Below, one piece after another: positions 49,083-57,641 of a DNA stretch of 64,000 bases. Each line of letters starts with the position of its first letter. Within the stretch, counting starts at the first letter, position 1. Below the pieces are notes generated by a model that searched no databases, was not told the DNA's origin, and saw only the letters and a program-made list of their open reading frames with translations. Source of the stretch: Polyangia bacterium (GTDB taxonomy: Bacteria; Myxococcota_A; Polyangia; Nannocystales; Nannocystaceae). The translations under genes were made by a program, and so were the position numbers. The stretch covers positions 114,137 to 178,136 of the forward strand of contig JAUHWG010000024.1 in the NCBI GenBank assembly GCA_030424595.1. Reading direction: 5' to 3'.

Positions 49083-51233
49083 CTAGCCGTGGAAGAGCAG
49101 GTCCATGTAGGTCGGGATCGGCCACTGCTGGCGGTCGACCCGGAGCTCGAGGCGATCACAGATCTCGCGCACCCCGTTGGTCGCGGGGATCAGCGCGTCG
49201 ACACAGTAGCGGGCCTCCTCGGCGGTAGTGCCAGCGCTCCGAAGCCCGCCGACAGCCGCGTCCAGCTCCGCGATCCGGCGGACCAGCGCCGAGTTGTCGC
49301 TCGCGAGCGCCTCGAGGAGCCCCCCTTGGGCGCTCGTGATGTCGGGCCCGACACGGAGCTCCTCGGAGACCCGCCGCAGCGACTCAAAGCTACGCGCCAG
49401 CTCCCCCTGATAGCGCAGGCAGGCCGGCAGGATCTCCGTCCGCGCCATCCGCAGGAGCGTCTTCGCCTCGATCTCGATCTTGTTGACGTACTCCTCCAGG
49501 CGGACCCGGTAGCGCGCCTCGAGCTCCCCCTCGCTGAGCACGCCGTAGCGGGTGAAGAGCTGGCGGTTGGTCTCCTCACGCCAGGCCTCGAGCGCCTCGG
49601 GGGTCGTCCGGGCGTTCTTCAGGCCGCGACGCTCGGCCTCCTCGAGCCACTCCTGGGAGTAGCCGTCGCCCTCAAAGCGGATCGCCTTGGTCGCGATCAC
49701 CTCCGCGCGGAGGACCGCCCAGACCGCGGCCTCGAGCGCCTCGCCGGTCTCCTGGCGAGCGCTGAGCTTGGCGGCGAAGTCGTCGATCGCCTCCGCCATC
49801 GCCGTGTTGAGCACAGCGTTGGGCATCGCCACCGGCATCGCCGAGGGCACCGCGCGGAACTCGAACTTGTTGCCGGTGAAGGCGAAGGGCGAGGTCCGGT
49901 TGCGGTCGGTGTTGTCGCGGGCGACCGGCGGCATCTGGCTGAGGCCGAGGCTGATCGACTGGCGATCCTCCGTGACGTTCACCTCGTCCTGCTCGATCGC
50001 GTTCAGGATCGCGTTCAGCTCCTCGCCGAGGAAGACCGACATGATCGCCGGCGGAGCCTCGTTGGCGCCGAGGCGGTGGTCGTTGCCGGCGCTGGCGATC
50101 GACGCCCGCATCATCGTCGCCCGCTTGTGCACGGCCTTCAGGGTGCAGACCAGGAAGACCAGGAAGACCAGGTTGGACTCCGGCGTGCTCCCCGGATCGA
50201 GCAGGTTGCGGCCGTGGGAGTCGGCGATCGACCAGTTGTTGTGCTTGCCGGAGCCGTTGACCTCGGCGAAGGGCTTCTCGTGGAGGAGGAGCGCGAGCCC
50301 CTGGCGCTTCGCCACCCGCCGCAGGATCTCCATCGTCAGGAGGTTGTGGTCGGCGGCGATGTTGACCCCCTCGTAGATCGGCGCCAGCTCGTACTGGCGC
50401 GGCGCGACCTCGTTGTGCCGGGTCTTCACCGGCACCCCGAGCTCGTGCAGCTCCCGCTCCACCTCTTCCATGAAGTCGAGCACACGATCGGGGATCGAGC
50501 CGAAGTAGTGATCTTCGAGCTGCTGGGCCTTCGGCGGCAGCGCGCCGAGCAACGTCCGATGGGCCATCACCAGGTCGGCCCGCCTCTCGTAGAGGTCGCG
50601 ATCGACGAGGAAGTACTCCTGCTCGACGCCGAGGAGGGGGACGACCCGGTCGACGTCGGTGTGCCCGAGGAGGCCCAGGAGGCCGGTCGCCGCCCTCGAG
50701 AGCGCGGCGCAGGAGCGCAGGAGCGGCGTCTTCTCGTCGAGCGCCTGGCCGTGATAGGAGATGAACGCCGACGGGATGCACAGCGTCGCGCTCTTCGGCC
50801 CGGTCATGATGAACGCCGGGCTCGACGGATCCCACGCCGTATAGCCGCGGGCCTCGAAGGTCGCCCGCATCCCGCCGGAGGGGAAGCTCGACGCGTCGGG
50901 CTCGCTCTGGATCAGCTGGGAGCCGGAGAAGCGGGCGATCGGCGCGCCGTCGCGCTCGATGCTGAGGAACGCGTCGTGCTTCTCCGCGGTCGCGCCGGTG
51001 AGCGGCTGAAACCAGTGACAGTAGTGGGTCGCGCCGTGCTCGAGCGCCCACTCCTTCATCGCATGGGCGACGGAGTCGGCGTGGACGGGCGGCAGCTTGG
51101 CGCCGGCGAGGATCGTCTGCTCGATCGCCTTGTAGACCTCGCGCGGGAGCTTCGCCCGCATCGTCTCGAGGTTAAAGGTACGGCAGCCGAAGTGACTGAT
51201 GCTCGTTGGGTTGTTGGGGCGATGGTTCGACAT
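49083..51233 (-). CDS. glnN: Glutamine synthetase type III
   Basis: GSIII joins ammonia and glutamate to glutamine with ATP. It is larger than the common GSI; at 716 residues this protein has the right size. Typical sequences are HFGCRTFNLETMRAKLP at the N-terminus, GVEQEYFLVD with metal-binding Glu, the TRHNEVAPRQYELAP stretch, EKPFAEVNGSGKHNNWSI, and a C-terminal helical extension. Inside the core a short VFLVFLV occurs, encoded by a small 9-bp repeat near 50150. The gene is monocistronic: its neighbours are not nitrogen genes. No regulator or adenylylation site can be judged from the sequence. Confidence 0.96.
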   Translation of the reverse strand: MSNHRPNNPTSISHFGCRTFNLETMRAKLPREVYKAIEQTILAGAKLPPVHADSVAHAMKEWALEHGATHYCHWFQPLTGATAEKHDAFLSIERDGAPIARFSGSQLIQSEPDASSFPSGGMRATFEARGYTAWDPSSPAFIMTGPKSATLCIPSAFISYHGQALDEKTPLLRSCAALSRAATGLLGLLGHTDVDRVVPLLGVEQEYFLVDRDLYERRADLVMAHRTLLGALPPKAQQLEDHYFGSIPDRVLDFMEEVERELHELGVPVKTRHNEVAPRQYELAPIYEGVNIAADHNLLTMEILRRVAKRQGLALLLHEKPFAEVNGSGKHNNWSIADSHGRNLLDPGSTPESNLVFLVFLVCTLKAVHKRATMMRASIASAGNDHRLGANEAPPAIMSVFLGEELNAILNAIEQDEVNVTEDRQSISLGLSQMPPVARDNTDRNRTSPFAFTGNKFEFRAVPSAMPVAMPNAVLNTAMAEAIDDFAAKLSARQETGEALEAAVWAVLRAEVIATKAIRFEGDGYSQEWLEEAERRGLKNARTTPEALEAWREETNRQLFTRYGVLSEGELEARYRVRLEEYVNKIEIEAKTLLRMARTEILPACLRYQGELARSFESLRRVSEELRVGPDITSAQGGLLEALASDNSALVRRIAELDAAVGGLRSAGTTAEEARYCVDALIPATNGVREICDRLELRVDRQQWPIPTYMDLLFHG

Positions 51234-51303
51234 AGGAGAGGCCTTCGCTCGGCGCGGAGACTAGTCGAAGCACCCGGCGAGAACAACGGTCAGAAGTGCG
51301 GAG

Positions 51304-51375
51304 CACCTCGGCGAACACCGCGGCGAACACCGCGGCGAACACCTCGGCGAACACCGCGGCGAACACCTCGGCGAG
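51304..51375. repeat. 12-bp tandem repeat, 6 copies
   Basis: Six units of CACC(G/T)CGGCGAA run from 51304 to 51375 (the last ends GAG). They lie upstream of the glutamine synthetase gene, in the 412-bp gap that ends with the metallo-beta-lactamase gene. G and T variants alternate irregularly. Confidence 0.95.
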
Positions 51376-51450
51376 AACGATGGCGACACCAGGAGCGGGT
51401 GTCCGCCAAGGGGGAGCAGGTCGGTCGTGGCGTAGCTCTGCCGTCCCTCG

Positions 51451-51495
51451 CGTCGTCCTCTGGGGCGTCGTCCTCTGGGGCGTCGTCCTCTGGGG
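51451..51495. repeat. 15-bp tandem repeat, 3 perfect copies
   Basis: CGTCGTCCTCTGGGG is repeated at 51451, 51466 and 51481 in the same gap as the 12-bp array, 75 bp away from it. Nothing else was recognised in the gap. Confidence 0.95.
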
Positions 51496-51645
51496 CGATC
51501 CGAGGGGCCCCTCTCGCCGTCCTCTTCGACGCACCTCCTGTCGCCGTCGTTCCCGAGACGCCGCCGCCGGTCCAGCCGCGATCACCGGGGCGCCGCCCCG
51601 AAGCGCCAACAGCTCCCGCTGGTCGGGCCAAGCGAGCCGCAGAGC

Positions 51646-52851
51646 CTAGCGCTCCGTGTCGACCGCGAGCTGGCCGCTGGCCGCCGCGGTGACCACGACC
51701 GAGCCCTCCCAGCCGGTCGCGTAGATCGCCCGCGAGACCGAGCGGCGCTCGAACACCTCTTGCCGCTCGTCCTTCCACGCGCCCTTGATCCCGACCCAGG
51801 CCTCGATCGGCTTCTCACGCCAGCCGGAGACCCCGTACTTCGCGTTGGCGAGGTGCTCGAGGGCGACGATGTTGGGGTGACCAAACTTGCGCGCGGTCCA
51901 GGGGTGGAGCCGCTCGTAGGGGCCCATCGAGATCACCGCCAAGGTCGGGCTCATCAGCTCCATCAAGTAGTGGATGGTCGCGTTCTTCGAGCCGTGGTGG
52001 CCGACCTGGTAGACGTCGACGTCGAGGATCTCGGGGTTGCTCGCGTACTTGCTGGCGAGACGCGAGAGGCCGACCAGCTCTAAGTCGCCGGTGAAGAGCG
52101 CCGAGCTCTGGCCGAAGTCGACGCGGGCGGCGACGCTGTGGTTGTTGGGGTTGAGCCCGTAGCTCGCCAGCTCGTCGGTGACAGCGCCCCAGAGGACCGT
52201 GATCTTCGGGTCGATCTCAGAGGCGCCGCAGGAGGCGACCGGATCGACGAGCTCGTTGACGAGCCCCTGCTCGCCGGCGATGTCGTTGACCTTGACGTCG
52301 AGGTGACCGACCTCCGGGTGAGCGCTCAGCCAGGCGTGCATCCGCGACTGCTGCTCAGCCCCGGGATCCTCGGCGTGATCGCTCTCGGTCATCCCGTTGT
52401 CGACGACGTTGCGGACGCGATAGCCCTCGAGCACCGTCATCACCGAGCGCATGTGGTCGATGTGCGGGTGGGTGATCAGGAGGAGATCGAGCGTGCGGTC
52501 GAGGTCCGGCCGACGGGCGAAGAAGGCGTCGAGGTAGTCGCGGAGCGCAGCGTCGCTGTCGAAGCTCTCGTTTTGCTCGCCGCCGGTGTCGATCAACACC
52601 GCACCGCAGGGAAATTCGAGCAGGGTCGCATCCCCCTGACCGATGTCAATAAAATGGAGGCGCATCGCATCGCCGATCTCCTCCTCTAGGGGGAGGTGCG
52701 AGACGATCGCCTCTTGATTGATCGAAGCGTAGAGCGGCCCAGCTTCGAGGGGGGGCGCGGGCCGTTCGCTCGCGCTGCTACAGCCGAGCGATGCGAGGCC
52801 CAGGGAGTAGGCCAGCGCCCGGGCGCTACGAAGCGAGCCTTTGGCGTGCAC
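51646..52851 (-). CDS. ComEC/Rec2-like metallo-beta-lactamase-fold lipoprotein
   Basis: This 401-residue protein has a lipoprotein signal (lipobox ASLGC, Cys24) and then a metallo-beta-lactamase hydrolase domain. The sequence FIDIGQGDATLLEF and GAVLIDTGGE, followed by the metal-binding THPHIDHM (HxHxDH), ALFTGDLE and YQVGHHGSKN, is the pattern of the ComEC C-terminal domain and its solo relatives. These are thought to cut DNA or other phosphoesters. As a lipoprotein it would act outside the inner membrane. The GTG at 52851 is preferred as it gives a compact signal peptide; another GTG at 52902 is possible. Confidence 0.92.
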   Translation of the reverse strand: MHAKGSLRSARALAYSLGLASLGCSSASERPAPPLEAGPLYASINQEAIVSHLPLEEEIGDAMRLHFIDIGQGDATLLEFPCGAVLIDTGGEQNESFDSDAALRDYLDAFFARRPDLDRTLDLLLITHPHIDHMRSVMTVLEGYRVRNVVDNGMTESDHAEDPGAEQQSRMHAWLSAHPEVGHLDVKVNDIAGEQGLVNELVDPVASCGASEIDPKITVLWGAVTDELASYGLNPNNHSVAARVDFGQSSALFTGDLELVGLSRLASKYASNPEILDVDVYQVGHHGSKNATIHYLMELMSPTLAVISMGPYERLHPWTARKFGHPNIVALEHLANAKYGVSGWREKPIEAWVGIKGAWKDERQEVFERRSVSRAIYATGWEGSVVVTAAASGQLAVDTER

Positions 52852-53104
52852 GACCCAACATAACTGCCCGAGAGGCTCGCTTATGTGACATCCGTGCAAC
52901 ACCCTCGCCCGTGTCGCTCAGGATCGCCCGCGGCCCGCGAGACTTCGGCGAATAACAGCGTTTGGGGCGCAGACGTCACCGCTCGGCGCGCATAAATCGC
53001 AGAAAGAAATCTTCCGGAGCGAGCTCCGCGCAGCCGCCGATCCGGCGATCTCACGCGGCCGAGACCTTGTCGCTCGGGGGGGCTCCGTCGACCATCGACC
53101 CCCT

Positions 53105-53956
53105 GTGCCCCCGGATCTTTGGCCGCTCCTGCTGATCGTCGCCGCCGCCCATGGGGTTCAGGTCGTCATCGGCTTCGGAGGCTCGATCCTGACCCTGACC
53201 TTCGCCTCGTTGGTCGCCCCGGTCGACACGCTGCTGCCGCTCTTGGTCCCGCTGAACCTCGGCGTCCCCCTCTACTTGTCCCTCCGCTACGCCCGGGAGG
53301 TCGACCGCGACGAGCTGCGCCGCAGGATCATCCCCTACTCGCTCATCGGCCTGCTCCTCGGCTTCGGCCTCTTCCTCCTGATCGACGGCAGCTCGCTGAC
53401 CGCGGTCTACGCGATCTTCATCATCGTCCTGGCGACCCTCCGCCTCATCGGGGCGCTCCGCGACGGCTTTCGCCGCAGCTCTGGGGAGGCCTCGCCGGAG
53501 CTCGCGGTGCCGATGACGACCGCCGCTTCGCCGAGCGACAGCCCCACCGCGACCGCTTCGCCCGCCCCCGCCCCGACACCGGCACCAACCCCGGTCCCGG
53601 CTCGGCCCCCCTCGCTCCTCTGGCTCGTCGGCGGCGGTCTCTGCCACGGGCTCTTCGCGACCGGCGGTCCGGTCCTGATCCTCTACACGGCGGTCGCGCT
53701 CCCCGACAAGCAGCGCTTCCGCTGCACGATGGCTGTCCTTTGGGTCATCCTCAACAGCGCGCTCATCACCGGCTACGCGCTCAACGGCGACCTCACCGGG
53801 GAGACCCTCCTGGCCACAGCATCCCTCACGCCGGCGCTGGTCGTCGGCGTGATCCTCGGCGAGGCGATCCATCGCCGGATCTCCCAGGAGACCTTTAAGG
53901 TCCTGATCTACGCGCTGCTCCTCATCGCTGGCGCGCTGATCCTCAGCCGCTCCTAG
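53105..53956 (+). CDS. TauE/SafE-type permease (sulfite exporter family)
   Basis: This is an inner-membrane protein of 283 residues with about eight hydrophobic helices arranged as two halves. The first begins VIGFGGSILTLTFASLV and the second HGLFATGGPVLILYTAVALP, the twin-G motif pair typical of TauE/SafE proteins. These carry anions such as sulfite, sulfoacetate or organic sulfonates. The two halves are joined by a loop rich in Pro, Ala and Thr (PAPAPTPAPTPVPARPP), longer than usual and of simple sequence. The GTG start has no clear ribosome-binding site. The cargo is unknown. Confidence 0.9.
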   Translation: MPPDLWPLLLIVAAAHGVQVVIGFGGSILTLTFASLVAPVDTLLPLLVPLNLGVPLYLSLRYAREVDRDELRRRIIPYSLIGLLLGFGLFLLIDGSSLTAVYAIFIIVLATLRLIGALRDGFRRSSGEASPELAVPMTTAASPSDSPTATASPAPAPTPAPTPVPARPPSLLWLVGGGLCHGLFATGGPVLILYTAVALPDKQRFRCTMAVLWVILNSALITGYALNGDLTGETLLATASLTPALVVGVILGEAIHRRISQETFKVLIYALLLIAGALILSRS

Positions 53957-53998
53957 CGAGCGCCGCAGCGATCACCTGACCCAAAAGTCAGGATACGG

Positions 53999-55075
53999 TC
54001 AGGGCTTGGGCTCCGCCTCGCAGACAAAAGAACGAAGCTCGAGCCCGCCGATATCCCCCCAGAGACCGGACTGATAGCTCAGCTGTGTCCAAAACTCGAT
54101 AAGCAGGTCGGGCTGATTCGGGGCCCATGGCGGCTGCTCTAGGGTGCTCCCGTAGGTCAACGACGCGTTGCCCTCGACCCACTTGTGGTCCTTGCCGAGG
54201 TTGAGCCCGACCGTGTCTCGAAGGCCGATCGAGACGTTCGCGCCGAGCACAGCGGCGAAGTCCGTGACGGCCTGATTCTCCCCCTCGCTCTCGATCTTCA
54301 CGTGGTAGGACCTCGCCCCGTCCGCGACGGCGAAGCCCGAGCAGATGCCGTTCGCGTCCGGGGGAATCCGCTTGGCCTTGCACGTATAGTAGAAGTGCCC
54401 TTCGTAGGCGGAGAGGTAGCACTCCTTGTCGAGGATCGCCTCGACGAGGTCGCACTCTTGGTTCGACGCGGAGTACTCGTCCTTGAGGCCGTTGCAGTCG
54501 TTGTCGGCGCCGTCGCAGATCTCTGTCGCGCCCGGGTTCACGTTCGGCGCGCCGTCATTGCAGTCGCCGCCCTGCTCGACGTAGCCCTCCGGGATCTCCT
54601 CCGGGCACACCTTCTTCGGCTCGCCCCCGTAGCCGTCCATGTCGCCGTCGAAGAACACGTCGATCTGATCCATCGGCTCGCAGAACATGCCGCCCGTGGT
54701 CCCCTGCGAGTCCGTCGTGTCGTCCCCGGTCGTCGACGTCGCGGTCGTCGTGGTCGTCCCATCGGTGATGGTCCCGGCCGTGCTGGTCCCGGTCGTGCTG
54801 CTGGTCGGCTCCCCGCTCGTCGGCTCCCCGCTCGTCGTCGTCCCGCTCGCGCTCTCGGTCCCGCCAGTGGCCTCGGTCTCGCCGCCCGTGGAGCCGGTCA
54901 CGGCGTCGCTCGTCGAGCCGCCGACGGTGCCGAAGGTCGTGCTGTCGAGGTCGAACTTCGGGTTGTCGAGGATGCAGCCCGAGAGCAGCGAGCAGAGCGC
55001 CAAGCCGGAGCTGAGACCTGCCCAACCACGGGGCGTCCGCCCCTCCACCCACAACACCACCATGGCCGAGAGCAT
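53999..55075 (-). CDS. Lipoprotein with MopE-like metal-binding motif and lectin-like end
   Basis: The 358-residue protein has a lipobox LLSGC (Cys34), then a Thr/Ser/Gly linker of about 90 residues with many TTT and STTG groups. A MopE-type putative metal-binding motif follows: DGDMDGYGG, GDCNDGAPNVNPGATEICDG and ADNDCNG. The C-terminal 150 residues have paired cysteines and a WxEGNASLTYGS segment that fits a C-type lectin-like fold (WVEGNASL, ending ELRSFVCE). Surface binding to sugar or metal is likely. The ATG at 55075 and the one at 55063 are both possible starts; neither has a good ribosome-binding site. Confidence 0.86.
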   Translation of the reverse strand: MLSAMVVLWVEGRTPRGWAGLSSGLALCSLLSGCILDNPKFDLDSTTFGTVGGSTSDAVTGSTGGETEATGGTESASGTTTSGEPTSGEPTSSTTGTSTAGTITDGTTTTTATSTTGDDTTDSQGTTGGMFCEPMDQIDVFFDGDMDGYGGEPKKVCPEEIPEGYVEQGGDCNDGAPNVNPGATEICDGADNDCNGLKDEYSASNQECDLVEAILDKECYLSAYEGHFYYTCKAKRIPPDANGICSGFAVADGARSYHVKIESEGENQAVTDFAAVLGANVSIGLRDTVGLNLGKDHKWVEGNASLTYGSTLEQPPWAPNQPDLLIEFWTQLSYQSGLWGDIGGLELRSFVCEAEPKP

Positions 55076-55208
55076 ACGCCGGACCGCCGGCGGCTTGGCG
55101 GCCGCTCGGGCTTGTCTGTGCAGATTCGCCGGCGCCGAGCGTTAGGGCGCGGGCACGATCGCGTGTGTGCGTGCGTGCGCGCGCGCAGGCGCCCGCCTCT
55201 TCACGTCG

Positions 55209-57356
55209 CTACTCCGCGGGGCTCTTCGAGGTCGCCGGAGCCGCCGCCTCCGGAGCTGCCGTCGCCGGAGCTGCCGTCGCTGGCGCCGCGCTCTCCAGGA
55301 GATCGAAGTTCGCCTGAAAAAACTCCGCACGCCGGCCCAGGCCCTCGATGTGGTGCCCTTGGCCCGCGAACTCGACATAGGTGACCGGCACCCCGAGCTC
55401 CTTCGCCTTCGCCGCGAGCTGCCGCGACTCCCCCACCGGCACACGTGAGTCGTTCGCGCCGTGGGTCAGGAGGAGCGGAGCGCGGAGACGATCGACGTGG
55501 GTCAGCGGCGAACGATCGCGCATCTTCGCCGCGTCGGCGGCGTCCGCAGGGTCACCGCTCTCGAGGCGCACCCAGTCGGGGATGTTGGTCGCCCCGTAGA
55601 AGGTGACGATGTCGGAGAAGCCCGCGTGCGCGAGGCCAAAGCCGAAGGGGTAGCGCTCCGGCGAGGGCTCAAAGGTCAGCGCCCGCATCGTCGCATAGCC
55701 CCCGTGAGATCCGCCGTACACCCCGATCTGCCAGCTCTCCAGGCCGAGCGTCGCCTCCGCCCAGCGACCGACCGCGAAGAGGTCGACGATCTCGGCGCCG
55801 CCGAGGTCACGATCGTTGAGGGCCGCGAAGTCCTTGCCGAAGCCGCGGCTGCCGCGGACCGCCGGTGAGATCACTGTCAGGCCCGCGGCGCACATCACCT
55901 GATCGAAGACGCTGTAGCGGTTGTCGCCGCCGTAGAAGGCGGTGATCAACGCGCGCCGCCTCTCCGGCGCGGCCATCGGTTTCTTCGGCCGAAGAATGAA
56001 GGCGTGGAGCTGACGCGTCGCTCCGGTCGCAGGGTCGACGTCGTGGGTCGGGATCATCACCGCCTCGGCCTGGCAGTGGACGACGGCCTCGGCGAGGCTC
56101 GGCTCGAGGGCGACGATCGTCTCGCTCGTCAGCCCAGGGGCGCCGCCGTCGGCCGCCACCGTGATCGTCGCCATCTCGGCCGAGAAGAGGAGGTCAGGCG
56201 CCTGCTTCGACCAGAGCACGCGCGTCCGGTCCGCGTCGATCAGCGAGATCTTCCCGGGACCGCGCTGCTGTCCGACGATCCGAGCGCGCTTGGGATCAAA
56301 GAGAGAGATCGTCGAGCCTGCCGGGGTGCCCGAGACCGCGAACACTCCGGCGTCGAGGATCGCCGCGTCGCTCACGTCTTCCCGCAGCCGCGAGAGCTGC
56401 TCCACCGCCCCGCTCCGGCGATCGTAGGTGTAGAGGTTGGCGAACCCGTCGTCGTTGGCGATGAAGAGGAGACGCGCGCCGTCGATCCAGCCGCGGACCA
56501 GCTCTAGGCGCGAGCGGGCCGCGGGCTCGGTGATGATCCGGAGGCCCGGCGCCCTCGCCTTCGCCCCCTTCGCGACCGTCGCCTTCGCGCCGGCTTGGGG
56601 GTCCAGCTCCACCGCGACCAGGGTCTTGCGGTTCCGGTCGCCCTCGGCCAGCGCCGTGAAGAAGACCTCCTTACCGTCGGGGGAGAAGCGCGGCGACGAC
56701 CAGGTGAAGCTGAGCTCGGGGGTGTCGCAGAGGACCTCGCGGTTTTGCCCGCTGGCGACCTCGAGGATCCGGAGGCAGGTCCGGTAGTCGCCAGGCTTGT
56801 CGCCCTCCCGCGGGAGATAGGCGATCCGGGCGTCCGCATCGTCGACGCCGAAGCCGTAGACATAGTCGTGATCGGTGACCTGGGTGAGCGCCTTGCTGCC
56901 GAGGTCGAGGGTCCAGAGGTTCATCCGCTCGTCGTTGCGGGCGTCGGCGTGCAGCCACAGGAGGGTGCCCTCGCGCGGCGAGTGGATCTTCCACAGCGAG
57001 CGGGTCGACCAGTCGACATCGCTGATCGTCACCGCAGCGCTGAGGTCGACGGCACCGTCACGCTCGCGGAGATCGAGCAGCTTGAGGGTGTAGCCCTCCG
57101 CGGTCTCGAGGAAGAAGAGCCGCTCCCGCTCTAGCGACGCCTCGAAGCGCTTGTAGGGGAAGCCGGCGAGGAGCGGCTCGAGCTCCACAGCTCGCTCAAA
57201 GTAGCGGGCGAGCGCGTCGGAGCTCGCCTCTCCGGCGGGCGGCTCCGCGGTCGGGTAGGGCGTGGCGACCTTCGGCGGCGCGCAGGCGACTCCGAGGCCG
57301 AGGCCCAAGAGCGGGGCGAGCAAGGCGGAGACCGAGAACCGCGGGCGGCGAGGCAT
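55209..57356 (-). CDS. S9 family peptidase (prolyl oligopeptidase-like), lipoprotein
   Basis: The 715-residue protein has a lipobox GVAC (Cys25), a beta-propeller domain with TolB/DPP-like repeats (about 80-430), and a C-terminal alpha/beta-hydrolase. Catalytic residues can be placed: Ser in GVYGGSHGGYATM, Asp in THGANDSRVP and His in GQGHHIEGLG. Such enzymes cut small proline-containing or other peptides, here outside the inner membrane. The ATG at 57356 is the real start; an upstream TTG is unlikely. The end is Ala/Pro-rich with an APATAAPATAAPEAAAPAT repeat. A predator might use it to digest prey peptides. Confidence 0.94.
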   Translation of the reverse strand: MPRRPRFSVSALLAPLLGLGLGVACAPPKVATPYPTAEPPAGEASSDALARYFERAVELEPLLAGFPYKRFEASLERERLFFLETAEGYTLKLLDLRERDGAVDLSAAVTISDVDWSTRSLWKIHSPREGTLLWLHADARNDERMNLWTLDLGSKALTQVTDHDYVYGFGVDDADARIAYLPREGDKPGDYRTCLRILEVASGQNREVLCDTPELSFTWSSPRFSPDGKEVFFTALAEGDRNRKTLVAVELDPQAGAKATVAKGAKARAPGLRIITEPAARSRLELVRGWIDGARLLFIANDDGFANLYTYDRRSGAVEQLSRLREDVSDAAILDAGVFAVSGTPAGSTISLFDPKRARIVGQQRGPGKISLIDADRTRVLWSKQAPDLLFSAEMATITVAADGGAPGLTSETIVALEPSLAEAVVHCQAEAVMIPTHDVDPATGATRQLHAFILRPKKPMAAPERRRALITAFYGGDNRYSVFDQVMCAAGLTVISPAVRGSRGFGKDFAALNDRDLGGAEIVDLFAVGRWAEATLGLESWQIGVYGGSHGGYATMRALTFEPSPERYPFGFGLAHAGFSDIVTFYGATNIPDWVRLESGDPADAADAAKMRDRSPLTHVDRLRAPLLLTHGANDSRVPVGESRQLAAKAKELGVPVTYVEFAGQGHHIEGLGRRAEFFQANFDLLESAAPATAAPATAAPEAAAPATSKSPAE

Positions 57357-57641
57357 GGGGGCCAATCAACACCGAGAGCGCGCGCTTGGCAAGCGCCAGC
57401 GCCGAACGATCGCCCTCCTCCTCGCCGCAAGGCGGCGGGCGAGGGCTCAGCCGACGCCCCTGGGCCGTCCCTGGCTTGATCGGATCGCGGTCGAGAACCG
57501 CACAGCGAGCGAGAACTCCCCGCAGCGCCCGCCATGGACCCGAGAGAGGACGACGAGTGAGGACGACGAGTGAGCCCGCGCGAGGAGACCGTCGCCCTCA
57601 CCGAGGTCCTCCGGCCCAGAAGACCCGGGCTGCGCCGGAGC

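Noticed and set aside
49083..51233. Membrane segment in glutamine synthetase (VFLVFLV)
   Set aside because: It is too short and lies in the conserved catalytic core; it is explained by a small 9-bp repeat near 50150.
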